Origin: Streptomyces litmocidini
Lineage (GTDB): Bacteria; Actinomycetota; Actinomycetes; Streptomycetales; Streptomycetaceae
Direction: 5' to 3'
DNA length: 64,000 bases
Assembly (NCBI RefSeq): GCF_014649755.1
Contig: NZ_BMTQ01000002.1
Span: 386,761-450,760 of the forward strand
Shown: in pieces, positions 26,252 to 36,009 of the stretch
Layout: each line of letters begins with the position of its first letter
Position numbering within the stretch: the first letter of the stretch is position 1
The notes under the pieces: model-generated
Databases searched by the model: none
What the model saw: only the letters and a program-made list of their open reading frames with translations
Told to the model about the DNA's origin: nothing
Made by a program: the position numbers and the translations under genes

Positions 26252-27748
26252 TCAGCCGTACCGCCGCGGCGTCCACGTGATCGTGCGCCCGTCGCCCCGT
26301 TCGACCGCCCGCGTCTGCGAGGAGCCGATCAGGAGGAGGGTGCGCATGTCGACCTCGGAGGGGTCCAGGATCTTGAGGGTGAGGACGCGGACCGACTGCT
26401 CCGGGCCGCCGACGTCACGGGCGACGACCACCGGGGTCTCGGGGGCGCGGAGTTCGAGGAGGAGGTCGCGGGCGGCGGCCACCTGGTGGGTGCGGGACCT
26501 GGAGCCCGGGTTGTAGAGGGCGATGACGAGGTCGGCGCCCGCGGCCGCGCGGAGGCGGGCCTCGATGACGTCCCAGGGCTTGAGGCGGTCGGAGAGGGAG
26601 ATCGTGGCGTAGTCGTGGCCCAGGGGGGCGCCGGCCGCGGCGGCGGCCGCGTTCGCCGCGGTCACCCCCGGGAGGACCCGTACGGGCACGTCGGCGTACT
26701 CCGGTTCGCAGGCGACCTCCAGGACCGCCGTCGCCATGGCGAAGACGCCCGGGTCGCCGCCGGAGACGACCGCGACCCTGCGACCGCGCCGGGCCAGGTC
26801 GAGGGCGAACTCGGCGCGCTCGGACTCGACCTTGTTGTCGGAGCCGTGCCGGATCTGGCCGGGGCGGAGGACGGGGACCCGGTCGAGGTACGTCGTGTAG
26901 CCGACGAGGACGTCGGCGTTGACGAGCGCGCCGCGGGACTCGGGGGTGAGCCAGGGCGCCCCGGCGGGGCCGGTGCCGACGACGGTGACCTCGCCCGTCT
27001 CCCGTACCCGGGGCTCCTGGTCGATGCGGGAGGGGAGGACGGCGACCGAGAAGTACGGGACGGAGTCCGGGTCGACCTCGGACAGGACGCCCGTGCGCTC
27101 GCCCGTCATGAACGCGCGCTCCACGTAGCGCGCGTCGTCCAGGCGGCCGGCCCGTTCCAGGGCCCGCTTCACGGTGGGGAAGGTGCGGCCGAGCTTCATG
27201 ACGACCGCGGAGTCGGTGCCCGCGAGGCGGGCCGTCAGCTCGTCCTCCGGCAGGGTGCCGGGGATGATCGTGAGGACCTCCTCCGCCTCGCACAGCGGCT
27301 CGCCGAGCCGGGCGGCGGCGGCGCTCACCGAGGTGACGCCGGGGATGACGGTGGTGTCGTAGCGGTCGGCGAGCCGCTTGTGCATGTGCTGGTACGAGCC
27401 GTAGAAGAGCGGGTCGCCCTCGGCGAGGACGGCGACGGTGCGGCCGGCGTCGAGGTGGGCGGCGAGGCGGGCCGAGGCCTCCTCGTAGAAGTCGTTCAGG
27501 GCGCCCCGGTAGCCGCCCGGGTGGTCCGTGGTCTCCACCGTGAGCGGGTACATCAGCCGTTCCTCGACGTGGTCCTCGCGGATGTGCTCGGCGGCGATGG
27601 AACGGGCTATGGAGCGGCCGTGGCGGGCCGAGTGGTAGGCGATGACGTCGGCCTCGGCGATCGCCTTCACGGCGGCGACGGTCATCAGGTTCGGGTCGCC
27701 GGGGCCGAGGCCCACGCCGTAGAGCTTGCCGGGCGTCACGGTGGTCAT
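26252..27748 (-). CDS. cobIJ: Bifunctional precorrin-2 C20- and precorrin-3B C17-methyltransferase
   Basis: A 498-residue fusion of two SAM-dependent tetrapyrrole methylases. Residues 1-245 are CobI-like ([38 protein letters not shown]). Residues about 250-498 are CobJ-like ([59 protein letters not shown]). CobI methylates C20, and CobJ methylates C17 with ring contraction. The start overlaps the cobH stop (ATGA), so translation is coupled. This fusion is common in actinobacteria. Confidence 0.94.
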   Translation of the reverse strand: MTTVTPGKLYGVGLGPGDPNLMTVAAVKAIAEADVIAYHSARHGRSIARSIAAEHIREDHVEERLMYPLTVETTDHPGGYRGALNDFYEEASARLAAHLDAGRTVAVLAEGDPLFYGSYQHMHKRLADRYDTTVIPGVTSVSAAAARLGEPLCEAEEVLTIIPGTLPEDELTARLAGTDSAVVMKLGRTFPTVKRALERAGRLDDARYVERAFMTGERTGVLSEVDPDSVPYFSVAVLPSRIDQEPRVRETGEVTVVGTGPAGAPWLTPESRGALVNADVLVGYTTYLDRVPVLRPGQIRHGSDNKVESERAEFALDLARRGRRVAVVSGGDPGVFAMATAVLEVACEPEYADVPVRVLPGVTAANAAAAAAGAPLGHDYATISLSDRLKPWDVIEARLRAAAGADLVIALYNPGSRSRTHQVAAARDLLLELRAPETPVVVARDVGGPEQSVRVLTLKILDPSEVDMRTLLLIGSSQTRAVERGDGRTITWTPRRYG

Positions 27749-28407
27749 GCCTGGGCCTCCTGGATCTCCGCTTCGTGGGCGAGGGCGTTGATCGCGGCGG
27801 CCGTCATCGCGCTGCCGCCGCGGCGTCCCCGTACGACCAGGTACTCGAGGCCGAGGGTGTTCCCGGCGAGCGCGTCCTTCGACTCGGCGGCGCCGATGAA
27901 GCCGACCGGGATGCCGAGGACGGCGGCGGGCTTCCCGGCGCCCTTCGCGACCATCTCCAGGAGGTGGAAGAGGGCGGTCGGGGCGTTGCCGATGGCGACG
28001 ACGGAGCCTTCGAGGCGGTCCCGCCACAGTTCGAGCGCGGCGGCGGAGCGGGTGGTGCCCAGCTCGGCGGCGAGGCCCGGCACGGCCGGGTCGGAGAGGG
28101 CGCAGAGCACCTCGTTGTCGGCGGGCAGCCGCTTGCGGGTGACGCCGCTGGCGACCATCTGCGCGTCGCAGAGGACGGGCGCGCCGGCGCGGAGGGCGGC
28201 GCGGGCGTCCGCGACGACCCGCGGCGAGTACGCGATGTCCTGCACGAGGTCGGTCATGCCGCAGGCGTGGATCATCCGGACCGCCACCTGGGCGACGTCG
28301 GCGGGCAGGCCCGCGAGGTCCGCCTCGGCGCGGATCGTGGCAAAGGACCGGCGGTAGATCTCCGTCCCGTCCTTCTCGTAGTCGAACATCCTGTTGCTCT
28401 CGCTCAT
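27745..28407 (-). CDS. cobH: Precorrin-8X methylmutase
   Basis: A 220-residue enzyme that moves the C11 methyl to C12 to form hydrogenobyrinic acid. The catalytic His lies in RMIHACGM (residue 47). [14 protein letters not shown] and [12 protein letters not shown] are further family blocks. Its ATG overlaps the cobG stop and its stop overlaps the cobIJ start, so three genes share ATGA junctions. An internal ATG (MFDYEKDG, six codons in) is an alternative start, but the overlap favours the longer form. Confidence 0.94.
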   Translation of the reverse strand: MSESNRMFDYEKDGTEIYRRSFATIRAEADLAGLPADVAQVAVRMIHACGMTDLVQDIAYSPRVVADARAALRAGAPVLCDAQMVASGVTRKRLPADNEVLCALSDPAVPGLAAELGTTRSAAALELWRDRLEGSVVAIGNAPTALFHLLEMVAKGAGKPAAVLGIPVGFIGAAESKDALAGNTLGLEYLVVRGRRGGSAMTAAAINALAHEAEIQEAQA

Positions 28408-29708
28408 CTCGTCGTGCGGGCCGTGGTCACTGCTTCGGGCAGGGAGGTGCGGGGGGTGGGGACGCCGTCCACCAGGTAGGTGTCGTCGCCGGTGGCGAGG
28501 ACGTCGACCCAGGTGCCGTGCGGGTGCCCGCAGCGGCGCTCGCACCCGGAGTAGTGGACGGGCAGGCCCCCGCGGTGGACGAGGGCGGCGTCCGTCCGCA
28601 CGTCGGCGAGGGACTTGGCGCAGCCGGGCCGGCCGGTGCAGGCGCTGACCCCGACCGAGGGCAGGTCGGACCGGGTGACCAGGCCGTACGCCTCCAGGCC
28701 GGGCAGCCGGCCGGCCCGGGCCCCGACGGCGACTACGCCGCGCCAGGGCGTGAGCCGCAGCTCTTCGGCCCCGTCGGCCAGGGCCCGCAGCTGCGCGGCG
28801 GTCAGCCGGCCGAGGGGGGCGAGGACGTGCAGGGCGCGGTCGCCGAGCGGCCCGGGCGCGGGAGGGAGGGAGGCGGGAAGCGGCGGTTCGGGTACGGGCT
28901 CCGCCGTGATCCCGGCCCGCGCGAGGGCCCCGGCCCAGTCGGGGACGTGCTCGTCGGGCAGTTCGCGCGGCCGCCAGGCCCCGTTCCCGGCGGCCTCGGC
29001 GGCGTCGAGGAAGGCGAGGGCGGCGGCGAGGGCGGCCCGTACGGCGACGGCGGTGGTGGTGTCGTCGCCGTCCGTGGTGCCGCAGCCGTCGGCGGTGTCG
29101 CAGCCGTCGGCGGCGAGGCGGAAGTCCCCCGAGGCCGCCGGTCGGGGAGGTGCCCCCGGGGAGCCGATCCGCAGCAGGACGGAGCCGTCCCGCCCTGCGA
29201 TCAAGCTCACATCGCCCCCGAGTCCGGCGACGTCCCCGCGTCCGTCGTCGAGGACGAACAGGAAACGTCCCGAAAGGGACGCGGCCCGGGGCTCGGCGCA
29301 CAGGGCGGCGTCCAGCGCGCGCGCCCACAACTGCACGTCCGCGTGGCCGAGTCCGTCGAGTCCCGCCCCGGGCGAGGCCACGATGTTGCGGACGCGCTCG
29401 TGGGTGGGGGAGGGCAACAGGCCGGCCCCGGCCAGGAGGTCCGCCAGCTCCGCCCCGCAGCCTTCGCCGAGGCCGCGCAGCTCCGCGTTGCCGCGCGAGG
29501 TGACGCTGATCCGTCCGTCGCCGAGGGCCTCGGCGGCGTGGGCCAGCACCTCGGCCTGACGTGCCGTCAACCGTCCTGCGGGCAGGCGCAGTCGGGCGAG
29601 GCGGCCGTCGTCGGCGGGGTGCAGGCGCAGCGCCCCGGGGCAGGCGTCGCCACGGTCCCGTATGCGAGGTTCGCCCGGTTCGGGCGTCGGGGGTGGGGTG
29701 GGCGGCAT
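28404..29708 (-). CDS. cobG: Precorrin-3B synthase
   Basis: A 434-residue member of the nitrite/sulfite reductase-like family. CobG hydroxylates precorrin-3A with oxygen in the aerobic B12 route. It shows [27 protein letters not shown] at the N-terminus (region cited), and the Cys motifs [12 protein letters not shown] and [12 protein letters not shown] that hold a 4Fe-4S cluster near the C-terminus. The exact start is uncertain: ATGs at 29708 and 29720 are both possible and neither has a strong ribosome site. First gene of the minus-strand cobG-cobH-cobIJ operon. Its upstream region is shared with the divergent cobN riboswitch. Confidence 0.88.
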   Translation of the reverse strand: MPPTPPPTPEPGEPRIRDRGDACPGALRLHPADDGRLARLRLPAGRLTARQAEVLAHAAEALGDGRISVTSRGNAELRGLGEGCGAELADLLAGAGLLPSPTHERVRNIVASPGAGLDGLGHADVQLWARALDAALCAEPRAASLSGRFLFVLDDGRGDVAGLGGDVSLIAGRDGSVLLRIGSPGAPPRPAASGDFRLAADGCDTADGCGTTDGDDTTTAVAVRAALAAALAFLDAAEAAGNGAWRPRELPDEHVPDWAGALARAGITAEPVPEPPLPASLPPAPGPLGDRALHVLAPLGRLTAAQLRALADGAEELRLTPWRGVVAVGARAGRLPGLEAYGLVTRSDLPSVGVSACTGRPGCAKSLADVRTDAALVHRGGLPVHYSGCERRCGHPHGTWVDVLATGDDTYLVDGVPTPRTSLPEAVTTARTTR

Positions 29709-29799
29709 GGCGGCGAGCATACCCACGGGGAACCGGCTGACCACCGGGTGTGATCCGGCCGACTCCCCGGTTCCCCCCCGGCCCGGAGACGGCACGATC

Positions 29800-29805
29800 T
29801 AGGAT
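29800..29805 (+). promoter_or_regulatory. Likely -10 element of the cobN transcript
   Basis: TAGGAT stands about seven bases before the predicted start of the cobalamin riboswitch, the right place for a -10 hexamer. No clear -35 was found. Confidence 0.45.
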
Positions 29806-29810
29806 GCAGA

Positions 29811-29945
29811 TCGGCATGGGGTCCCAGGACCCCGGGGAGGAAGCCCGGTGAGAATCCGGCGCGGTCCCGCCACTGTGAGCCCGTACCGGCGACGGCACGG
29901 GTGAGTCAGGAACTCCCGCCGTCCACACGACCACCCGGGGCGCGG
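29811..29945 (+). ncRNA. Cobalamin (AdoCbl) riboswitch upstream of cobN
   Basis: The leader of cobN contains the conserved cobalamin riboswitch core. CCCGGTGAGAATCCGG is followed by the B12 box GGTCCCGCCACTGTGAG (about 29863-29879) and a distal AGTCAGGAAC segment (about 29905-29914). These elements come in the order and spacing of the B12 element family. High cobalamin should repress cobN through its downstream sequence, which ends at the GAGGAAGGG ribosome site and ATG at 29975. The outer helix boundaries are approximate. No matching element was seen on the minus strand for the divergent cobG operon. Confidence 0.9.
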
Positions 29946-29974
29946 ACAACCCCGAGGAAGGGCCTGAGCTCGCC

Positions 29975-32900
29975 ATGCTCCTGCTGCTGTCGCACTCCGA
30001 CACCGACCTGCTCAGCGCCCGCGCGGCCGGAGGGCCGGTGGAGTACCGCTTCGCCAACCCCTCCCGCCTCCCGCTCGCCGACCTCCCCGACCTCCTCGAC
30101 GGCGCCGGCCTGGTCGTCGTCCGCCTCCTGGGCGGCGTCCGCTCCTGGCAGGAGGGCCTGGACACGGTCCTCGCCGCCGGGAAGCCGGTCGTCGTCCTCA
30201 GCGGCGAGCAGGCCCCCGACGCCCAGCTGATGGAGGCCTCCACCGTCCCGATCGGCGTCGCCACCGAGGCCCACGCCTATCTGGCGCACGGCGGCCCCGG
30301 GAACCTGGAACAGCTGGCCCGCTTCCTCTCCGACACCGTCCTGCTCACCGGCCACGGCTTCGACGCCCCGGCCGCCGCCCCCACCTGGGGCCCCCTGGAG
30401 CGGACCCCGAAGACCGACGCGACCGGCCCGACCGTCGCCGTGCTCTACTACCGCGCCCACCACATGAGCGGGAACACCGCCTTCGTCGACGCCCTCTGCG
30501 GGGCGATCGAGGACGCCGGCGCCCGGGCCCTCCCGCTGTACGTGGCGTCCCTGCGCGCCCCGGAGCCGGAGCTGCTCGACCGTCTCCGCACGGCCGACGC
30601 GATCGTCACCACCGTCCTCGCCGCCGGCGGCACCAGGCCCGCCGAGGCGCAGGCGGGCGGCGACGAGGAGGCCTGGGACGCGGGAGCGCTCGCCGCGCTC
30701 GACGTGCCGATCCTCCAGGCCCTGTGCCTGACCGGCTCGCGGTCCGCGTGGGAGGAGAACGACGAGGGCCTCTCCCCGCTGGACGCCGCCAGCCAGGTCG
30801 CCGTGCCCGAGTTCGACGGCCGGCTCATCACCGTCCCCTTCTCCTTCAAGGAGATCGACGAGGACGGTCTGCCCGCGTACGTCGCCGACGCCGAGCGCGC
30901 CGCCCGCGTCGCCGGCATCGCCGTCCGGCACGCCCGGCTCCGCCACATCCCGAACGCCGAGAAGAAGCTGGCGCTCGTCCTCTCCGCGTACCCGACGAAG
31001 CACTCCCGCATCGGCAACGCCGTCGGCCTCGACACCCCGGCGTCGGCGGTCGCGCTCCTGCGCCGTCTCCGTGAGGAGGGCTACGACTTCGGCCCGGTGG
31101 AGGACCTCCCCGGCCTCGTCTCCGGCGACGGCGACGAGCTGATCTACGCCCTCATCGAGGCCGGCGGCCACGACCAGGACTGGCTGACCGAGGAGCAGCT
31201 CGCGAAGAACCCGGTCCGCATCCCGGCCGCCGACTACAAGCGCTGGTACGCCACCCTGCCCGCCGAGCTCCGCGAGCGGGTGGAGGAGCACTGGGGTCCC
31301 GCGCCCGGCGAGATGTTCCTCGACCGCTCCCGCAACCCGGAGGGCGACATCGTCCTCGCCGCCCTGCGGCGCGGGAACCTCCTGATCCTCATCCAGCCGC
31401 CGCGCGGCTTCGGCGAGAACCCGATCGCGATCTACCACGACCCCGACCTCCCGCCGTCCCACCACTACCTGGCCGCCTACCGCTGGATCGCCGCCCGCGC
31501 CGAGGACGGCGGCTTCGGCGCCGACGCCATGGTCCACCTCGGCAAGCACGGCAACCTGGAGTGGCTGCCCGGCAAGAACGCCGGCCTGTCCGCCGCCTGC
31601 GGCCCCGACGCGGCCCTCGGCGACATCCCGCTGATCTACCCGTTCCTCGTCAACGACCCGGGCGAGGGCACCCAGGCCAAGCGGCGCGTCCACGCCACCC
31701 TCGTCGACCACCTGGTGCCGCCGATGGCCCGCGCCGACTCGTACGGCGACATCGCGCGCCTGGAGCAGCTGCTCGACGAGTACGCGCAGATCAGCTCGAT
31801 GGACCCGGCGAAGCTCCCGGCCATCCGCGCCCAGATCTGGACCCTGATCCAGGCCGCCAGGCTCGACCACGACCTCGGTCTGGAGGAGCGCCCGGAGGAC
31901 GACGGCTTCGACGACTTCCTGCTGCACGTCGACGGCTGGCTGTGCGAGGTCAAGGACGCCCAGATCCGCGACGGCCTGCACGTCCTCGGCGGCGCGCCGA
32001 CCGGCGAGGCCCGGGTCAACCTGGTCCTCTCCATCCTCCGCGCCCGCCAGATCTGGGGCGGCACGCAGGCACTGCCCGGCCTGCGCGAGGCCCTCGGCCT
32101 CGACGAGTCGGCCGCGACCCGCACCTCCGCCGACGAGGCGGAGGCGAAGGCCCGCGAGCTGGTCGAGGCGATGGAGGCCGCCGACTGGTCGGTGGACGCG
32201 ATCGACACGGTCGCCGCCGCGTACGGCCCCGAGGTCCGCGAGGTGCTGTCCTTCGCCGCCCTCCAGGTCGTGCCGCGCCTCGCCGCCACCACCGACGAGC
32301 TGGACCACGCCGTCCACGCCCTGAACGGCGGCTTCGTCCCGGCCGGACCGTCCGGCTCCCCGCTCCGGGGCCTGGTCAACGTCCTGCCGACCGGCCGCAA
32401 CTTCTACTCGGTCGACCCGAAGGCCGTGCCGTCCCGGCTCGCCTGGGAGACCGGCCAGGCGCTCTCGGACTCGCTGCTGACGCGCTACCGCGAGGACAAC
32501 GGCTCGTGGCCGACCTCCGTCGGCCTCTCCCTCTGGGGAACGAGCGCGATGCGCACCGCCGGCGACGACGTCGCCGAGGCGCTCGCCCTCCTCGGCGTCC
32601 GTCCGCTGTGGGACGAGGCCTCCCGCCGGGTCAACGGCCTGGAGCCCATCCCGCTCGCCGAGCTCGGCCGCCCGCGCGTCGACGTGACGCTGCGCATCTC
32701 GGGCTTCTTCCGGGACGCGTTCCCCCACGTCATCGGCCTCCTCGACGACGCCGTACGGCTGGTGGCGGGCCTGGAGGACGAGTCCGCCTCGGACAACCAC
32801 GTCCGCGCCCACGCGCAGGCCGACCTCGCCGAGCACGGCGACGAACGGCGCGCCACCACCCGCATCTTCGGCTCCCGCCCCGGCACGTACGGCGCGGGCA

Positions 32901-33580
32901 TCCTCCAGCTGATCGACTCGCGCGACTGGCGCACGGACGCGGACCTCGCCGAGGTGTACACGGTGTGGGGCGGGTACGCCTACGGCCGTGGCCTCGAAGG
33001 CCGCCCGGCCCGGGAGGAGATGGAGACCGCCTACAAGCGGATCGCGGTCGCCGCGAAGAACACGGACACGCGCGAGCACGACATCGCCGACTCCGACGAC
33101 TACTTCCAGTACCACGGCGGCATGGTCGCGACCGTCCGCGCGCTGACGGGCACCGCCCCCGAGGCGTACATCGGCGACTCGACGCGGCCCGAGACCGTCC
33201 GCACCCGGACCCTGGTCGAGGAGACCTCCCGGGTCTTCCGCGCCCGCGTGGTCAACCCCCGCTGGATCGAGGCGATGCGCCGCCACGGTTACAAGGGCGC
33301 GTTCGAACTGGCGGCGACCGTCGACTACCTCTTCGGGTACGACGCCACGACGGGCGTCGTCGCCGACTGGATGTACGACAAGCTCACCCAGGAGTACGTC
33401 CTCGACCCGGAGAACCAGGCCTTCCTCAAGGAGGCCAACCCGTGGGCCCTCCACGGCATCGCGGAACGCCTCCTGGAGGCGGAGTCGCGCGGCATGTGGG
33501 AGAAGCCGGACCCGGAGACGCTGGCGGAGCTGCGGCGGGTCTTCCTGGAGGCGGAGGGCGACTTGGAGTCCGACGAGTAG
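29975..33580 (+). CDS. cobN: Cobaltochelatase subunit CobN
   Basis: A 1201-residue large subunit of the ATP-dependent cobaltochelatase, which inserts cobalt into hydrogenobyrinic acid a,c-diamide. It is homologous to the magnesium-chelatase H subunit. Visible blocks include [65 protein letters not shown] and [20 protein letters not shown] (regions, not quoted in full). Length is normal for CobN. The ATP-driving partners (CobS/CobT or ChlI/ChlD type) are not found after it; repeat-rich DNA and an ABC-F gene follow. Expression is probably controlled by the cobalamin riboswitch directly upstream. Confidence 0.95.
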   Translation: MLLLLSHSDTDLLSARAAGGPVEYRFANPSRLPLADLPDLLDGAGLVVVRLLGGVRSWQEGLDTVLAAGKPVVVLSGEQAPDAQLMEASTVPIGVATEAHAYLAHGGPGNLEQLARFLSDTVLLTGHGFDAPAAAPTWGPLERTPKTDATGPTVAVLYYRAHHMSGNTAFVDALCGAIEDAGARALPLYVASLRAPEPELLDRLRTADAIVTTVLAAGGTRPAEAQAGGDEEAWDAGALAALDVPILQALCLTGSRSAWEENDEGLSPLDAASQVAVPEFDGRLITVPFSFKEIDEDGLPAYVADAERAARVAGIAVRHARLRHIPNAEKKLALVLSAYPTKHSRIGNAVGLDTPASAVALLRRLREEGYDFGPVEDLPGLVSGDGDELIYALIEAGGHDQDWLTEEQLAKNPVRIPAADYKRWYATLPAELRERVEEHWGPAPGEMFLDRSRNPEGDIVLAALRRGNLLILIQPPRGFGENPIAIYHDPDLPPSHHYLAAYRWIAARAEDGGFGADAMVHLGKHGNLEWLPGKNAGLSAACGPDAALGDIPLIYPFLVNDPGEGTQAKRRVHATLVDHLVPPMARADSYGDIARLEQLLDEYAQISSMDPAKLPAIRAQIWTLIQAARLDHDLGLEERPEDDGFDDFLLHVDGWLCEVKDAQIRDGLHVLGGAPTGEARVNLVLSILRARQIWGGTQALPGLREALGLDESAATRTSADEAEAKARELVEAMEAADWSVDAIDTVAAAYGPEVREVLSFAALQVVPRLAATTDELDHAVHALNGGFVPAGPSGSPLRGLVNVLPTGRNFYSVDPKAVPSRLAWETGQALSDSLLTRYREDNGSWPTSVGLSLWGTSAMRTAGDDVAEALALLGVRPLWDEASRRVNGLEPIPLAELGRPRVDVTLRISGFFRDAFPHVIGLLDDAVRLVAGLEDESASDNHVRAHAQADLAEHGDERRATTRIFGSRPGTYGAGILQLIDSRDWRTDADLAEVYTVWGGYAYGRGLEGRPAREEMETAYKRIAVAAKNTDTREHDIADSDDYFQYHGGMVATVRALTGTAPEAYIGDSTRPETVRTRTLVEETSRVFRARVVNPRWIEAMRRHGYKGAFELAATVDYLFGYDATTGVVADWMYDKLTQEYVLDPENQAFLKEANPWALHGIAERLLEAESRGMWEKPDPETLAELRRVFLEAEGDLESDE

Positions 33581-33681
33581 CCCACCCGGCGGCGCGGCAC
33601 TCCCGCGCGGGGCCCGCGCCCGACGGGGCGGCTCCGCCGTGTGGGCGCGCGCCCGACGGGCGGAGCCGCCCCCGCCCCCCG

Positions 33682-33726
33682 CCGTGTGGGCAATCGTCCC
33701 GCTGGGCGGGACGGGTGGGCACACGG
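33682..33726. repeat. Streptomyces intergenic palindromic repeat, copy B
   Basis: A 45-base palindrome from CCGTGTGGGCAATCG to GGGCACACGG. Its left arm matches copies A and C; the centre is shorter. Confidence 0.8.
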
Positions 33727-33844
33727 GACGGCGCCCTGAGCGGCGCCTCCGCGTTCCGCGCCCGGACCCGCACCACGCGCGGGCCGTGCACGGGGCGCGG
33801 GTCCAAGCGAGGGAGCCTCGGGCGCCGGCAAGAGGCGCCGTTCC

Positions 33845-33926
33845 GTTGTGCCCACCCTCCCCCGAGCTCTCGGCTTCGCTCGAGCAGGGGGACCCCCTCG
33901 CCCCAGCGGAACGACTGCCCACACGG
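33845..33926. repeat. Streptomyces intergenic palindromic repeat, copy C with inserted hairpin
   Basis: An 82-base element bounded by GTTGTGCCCA and TGCCCACACGG. Its centre holds a second hairpin, CCCCGAGCTCTCGGCTTCGC and onward, widely scattered in Streptomyces genomes. It looks like copy B with another repeat nested inside. Confidence 0.8.
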
Positions 33927-33977
33927 CGGGGCGCGGGGGGCGGGGGCGCCGCCCGGCGGGCGCCGCCCACAACGGGG

Positions 33978-35609
33978 CTAGCACCGCCCGGCGGGCGCCG
34001 CCCACAAGGCGGGTGCGGGCAGTTCGAGGCGTCGGCCCCGGAAGGCGGAGCGCAGGCGGCGGTCGTGGCTGACGACCACCAGCGTCCCCCGGTACGAGGC
34101 CAGCGCCGCCTCCAGTTCCTCCACCAGGCCCGGCGCCAGGTGGTTGGTCGGCTCGTCCAGGAGCAGCAGGTCGGCCGGCGCGGTCACGAGCCGCGCCAGT
34201 TCGAGCCTGCGGCGCTGGCCGGCCGACAGGCGGTCCACCGGGACCATCAGGTCCCGGGCGGCGAAGAGCCCGAGGGAGAGCAACTCCTCCGTGCGCTCCT
34301 CGCCGAAGGCCTCGCTCACCGTACGGGGGTCGGTGGGCGGGGCCACGTCCTGCCGGAGCAGCCCCACCCGGGCGGGCGCCCGTACCGTGCCGGCGTCCGG
34401 GGAGAGTTCGCCGGCGAGCACCTTCAGGAGGGTGCTCTTCCCGGCGCCGTTGGGGCCGGTCACGAGGAGCCGTTCGCCCGGTTCGAGGTGCAGGGCGTCC
34501 AACCGGAGCCGTCCGTCGACCCGTACGCCGGTCAGGTCGACCGCCGCGCCCTCGCCCGCCAGGTCCGCGCGGAAGCGGAGCGGCTCGGGCGGCGGCGGCA
34601 CGGGGTGTTCGGTGAGCCGGGCGAGCCGTTCGCGGGCGGCCCGGATCCTGCTCATCGCGCCGTGCGCCCGTGACCGGGCGCGGAAGGCTCCCGCCCCGCT
34701 GAACGCCGCCGGGGCTTTGCGGGGGATCGCCGAGAACCGGTCGATGTGCGTGTCGGCCAGGGCCCGGTACCGGGCGAGCTCCTCCTTCCACTCCTCGTGC
34801 TCCCGTTGCCGGCGGGCCCGTTCGGCGGCGCGCCCGGCGAGGTGGCCGCGGTAGCCGTCGCCGTACCGCCGCACGGTGTGGCGGTCCTCGTCGACCTCCA
34901 GGACGGCGGTGGTGACGCGGTCGAGGAAGGCGCGGTCGTGCGAGACGGCGACGACCGTGCCCCGGTGGGTGCGCAGCCGCTCCTCCAGCCAGGCCACGGC
35001 CTCGTCGTCGAGGTCGTTCGTCGGCTCGTCGAGCAGCAGCAGTTCGGGGTCGGCGGCGAGGACGCCGGCGAGGGCGAGCCGGGACCGCTGCCCGCCGGAG
35101 AGCGTGTCGAGCGGCCGGTCCCGGTCGAGCGGGCCGGGTTCGCCGAGCCGTCGCAGGACGGTCTCGACGCGCCGGTCGGCCCCGGCGCCGCCCCGCGCCT
35201 CGTGGGCGGCGAGCAGTTCCGCGTACGAGGCGAGGGCGGTGTCCGGACGGGTACCGGTGTCCGCGGCGGAGAGTTCCGCCTCCGCCGTGCGGATCGCCCG
35301 CTCCAGCTCCCGTATCTCCGCGAGCGCGTGGTCGACGGCGTCGCCGACGGTCGCGTCCGCGGGGAGGTCGAGGGTCTGGGCGAGGTGGCCGAGCCCGCCG
35401 GGGGCCTCGACGGTCACCGTGCCGTTGTCCGGGGGCTCCAGGCCGGCGAGGAGCCGGAGGAGGGTGGACTTGCCCGAGCCGTTGTCACCGACGACGCCGA
35501 GGCGTTCTCCGGGGCGGACGGTGAACGAGACGCGGTCGAGGACGGTCCGGTGGTGGACGTGCCGGTCGTCGTACCGCCGGGTGACGTCGATGAGTCGGAC
35601 ACGGAACAA
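33978..35609 (-). CDS. ABC-F family ATP-binding protein
   Basis: A 543-residue protein with two ABC ATPase cassettes and no membrane domain. Cassette 1 has Walker A GDNGSGKST, signature LSGGQ and Walker B LLLLDEPTND. Cassette 2 has GPNGAGKST, LSAGQ and LLLLDEPTNH. The linker (about residues 225-300) is Arg/Glu-rich and helical. ABC-F proteins bind the ribosome and either tune translation or protect it from antibiotics. The start is a TTG at 35609, chosen because a perfect AGGAGG lies seven bases upstream. The last residues (ALWAAPAGRC) are encoded by the neighbouring repeat DNA, so the C-terminus may be recently altered. Its promoter is flanked by two operators. Confidence 0.9.
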   Translation of the reverse strand: MFRVRLIDVTRRYDDRHVHHRTVLDRVSFTVRPGERLGVVGDNGSGKSTLLRLLAGLEPPDNGTVTVEAPGGLGHLAQTLDLPADATVGDAVDHALAEIRELERAIRTAEAELSAADTGTRPDTALASYAELLAAHEARGGAGADRRVETVLRRLGEPGPLDRDRPLDTLSGGQRSRLALAGVLAADPELLLLDEPTNDLDDEAVAWLEERLRTHRGTVVAVSHDRAFLDRVTTAVLEVDEDRHTVRRYGDGYRGHLAGRAAERARRQREHEEWKEELARYRALADTHIDRFSAIPRKAPAAFSGAGAFRARSRAHGAMSRIRAARERLARLTEHPVPPPPEPLRFRADLAGEGAAVDLTGVRVDGRLRLDALHLEPGERLLVTGPNGAGKSTLLKVLAGELSPDAGTVRAPARVGLLRQDVAPPTDPRTVSEAFGEERTEELLSLGLFAARDLMVPVDRLSAGQRRRLELARLVTAPADLLLLDEPTNHLAPGLVEELEAALASYRGTLVVVSHDRRLRSAFRGRRLELPAPALWAAPAGRC

Positions 35610-35640
35610 GGGCGACCTCCTGCCGTCGGGAACACGGACG

Positions 35641-35713
35641 CGAGACGTTACGTCTCGTCCGGATGACCGTACGGCACGTCGGGAGGTATGGCAAGACGAT
35701 ACGTCTCGTCTGG
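35641..35713 (-). promoter_or_regulatory. Promoter of the ABC-F gene flanked by two palindromic operators
   Basis: Two 22-base copies of one site (35641-35662 and 35692-35713, three mismatches) each contain an inverted AGACG/CGTCT pair of the kind bound by TetR-family repressors. Between them on minus lies a good promoter: -35 TTGCCA (35694-35689), a 17-base spacer and -10 TACGGT (35671-35666). One operator overlaps the -35 and the other covers the expected transcription start, so binding should repress the ABC-F gene. Confidence 0.75.
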
Positions 35714-36009
35714 TGGCGTGGGGCCGGGCGGAGGTCGTGCGCGGGACCGGGGTCGCCGCCGGGTGCGGCGTGGGGCCCGCCGCCGGCACCGGCCCGAAGT
35801 CCTTCACGCGCAGGTGGGGACGACCGCGCCGACGGAGTGGGGCACCGGGCCCTCCTCGCGGCCCGCCGGACCGCGTCGTCGTGGACCCGGTCGTCCGCCA
35901 AGGGGGCGAGCGGTCGCCGGGGACGTCGGAAGAGGAGCCGTCCCCGGCGATGAATTCCGGGGGTGCGGGCGGTCTGCCCCATGACCGTTCCACCCCGGAG
36001 GAGAGAACC
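35714..36009. other. Region between the ABC-F promoter and the hydrolase gene
   Basis: About 300 bases in which I find no convincing gene on either strand. Open frames are Arg/Gly/Pro-rich shadows. No TetR-type regulator is encoded here, although the operators suggest one. A GGAGGAGAG ribosome site for the hydrolase lies at its right end. Confidence 0.6.

Larger units (their letters stand above)
33581..33977. other. Repeat-rich intergenic region after cobN
   Basis: About 400 bases without a supported gene. They consist of GC-rich low-complexity sequence, two copies of the Streptomyces palindromic repeat (33682-33726 and 33845-33926) and GGCGCCGCCC-type short repeats that continue into the 3' end of the ABC-F gene. 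Confidence 0.8.

Noticed and set aside
29906..33970. A 1354-codon open frame antisense to cobN
   Set aside because: Its composition is a low-complexity mirror of cobN and it has no ribosome site or recognisable domain; high-GC DNA yields such shadow frames.
35688..35984. A possible TetR regulator beside the ABC-F operators
   Set aside because: The frame is Arg/Gly-rich with no helix-turn-helix pattern.
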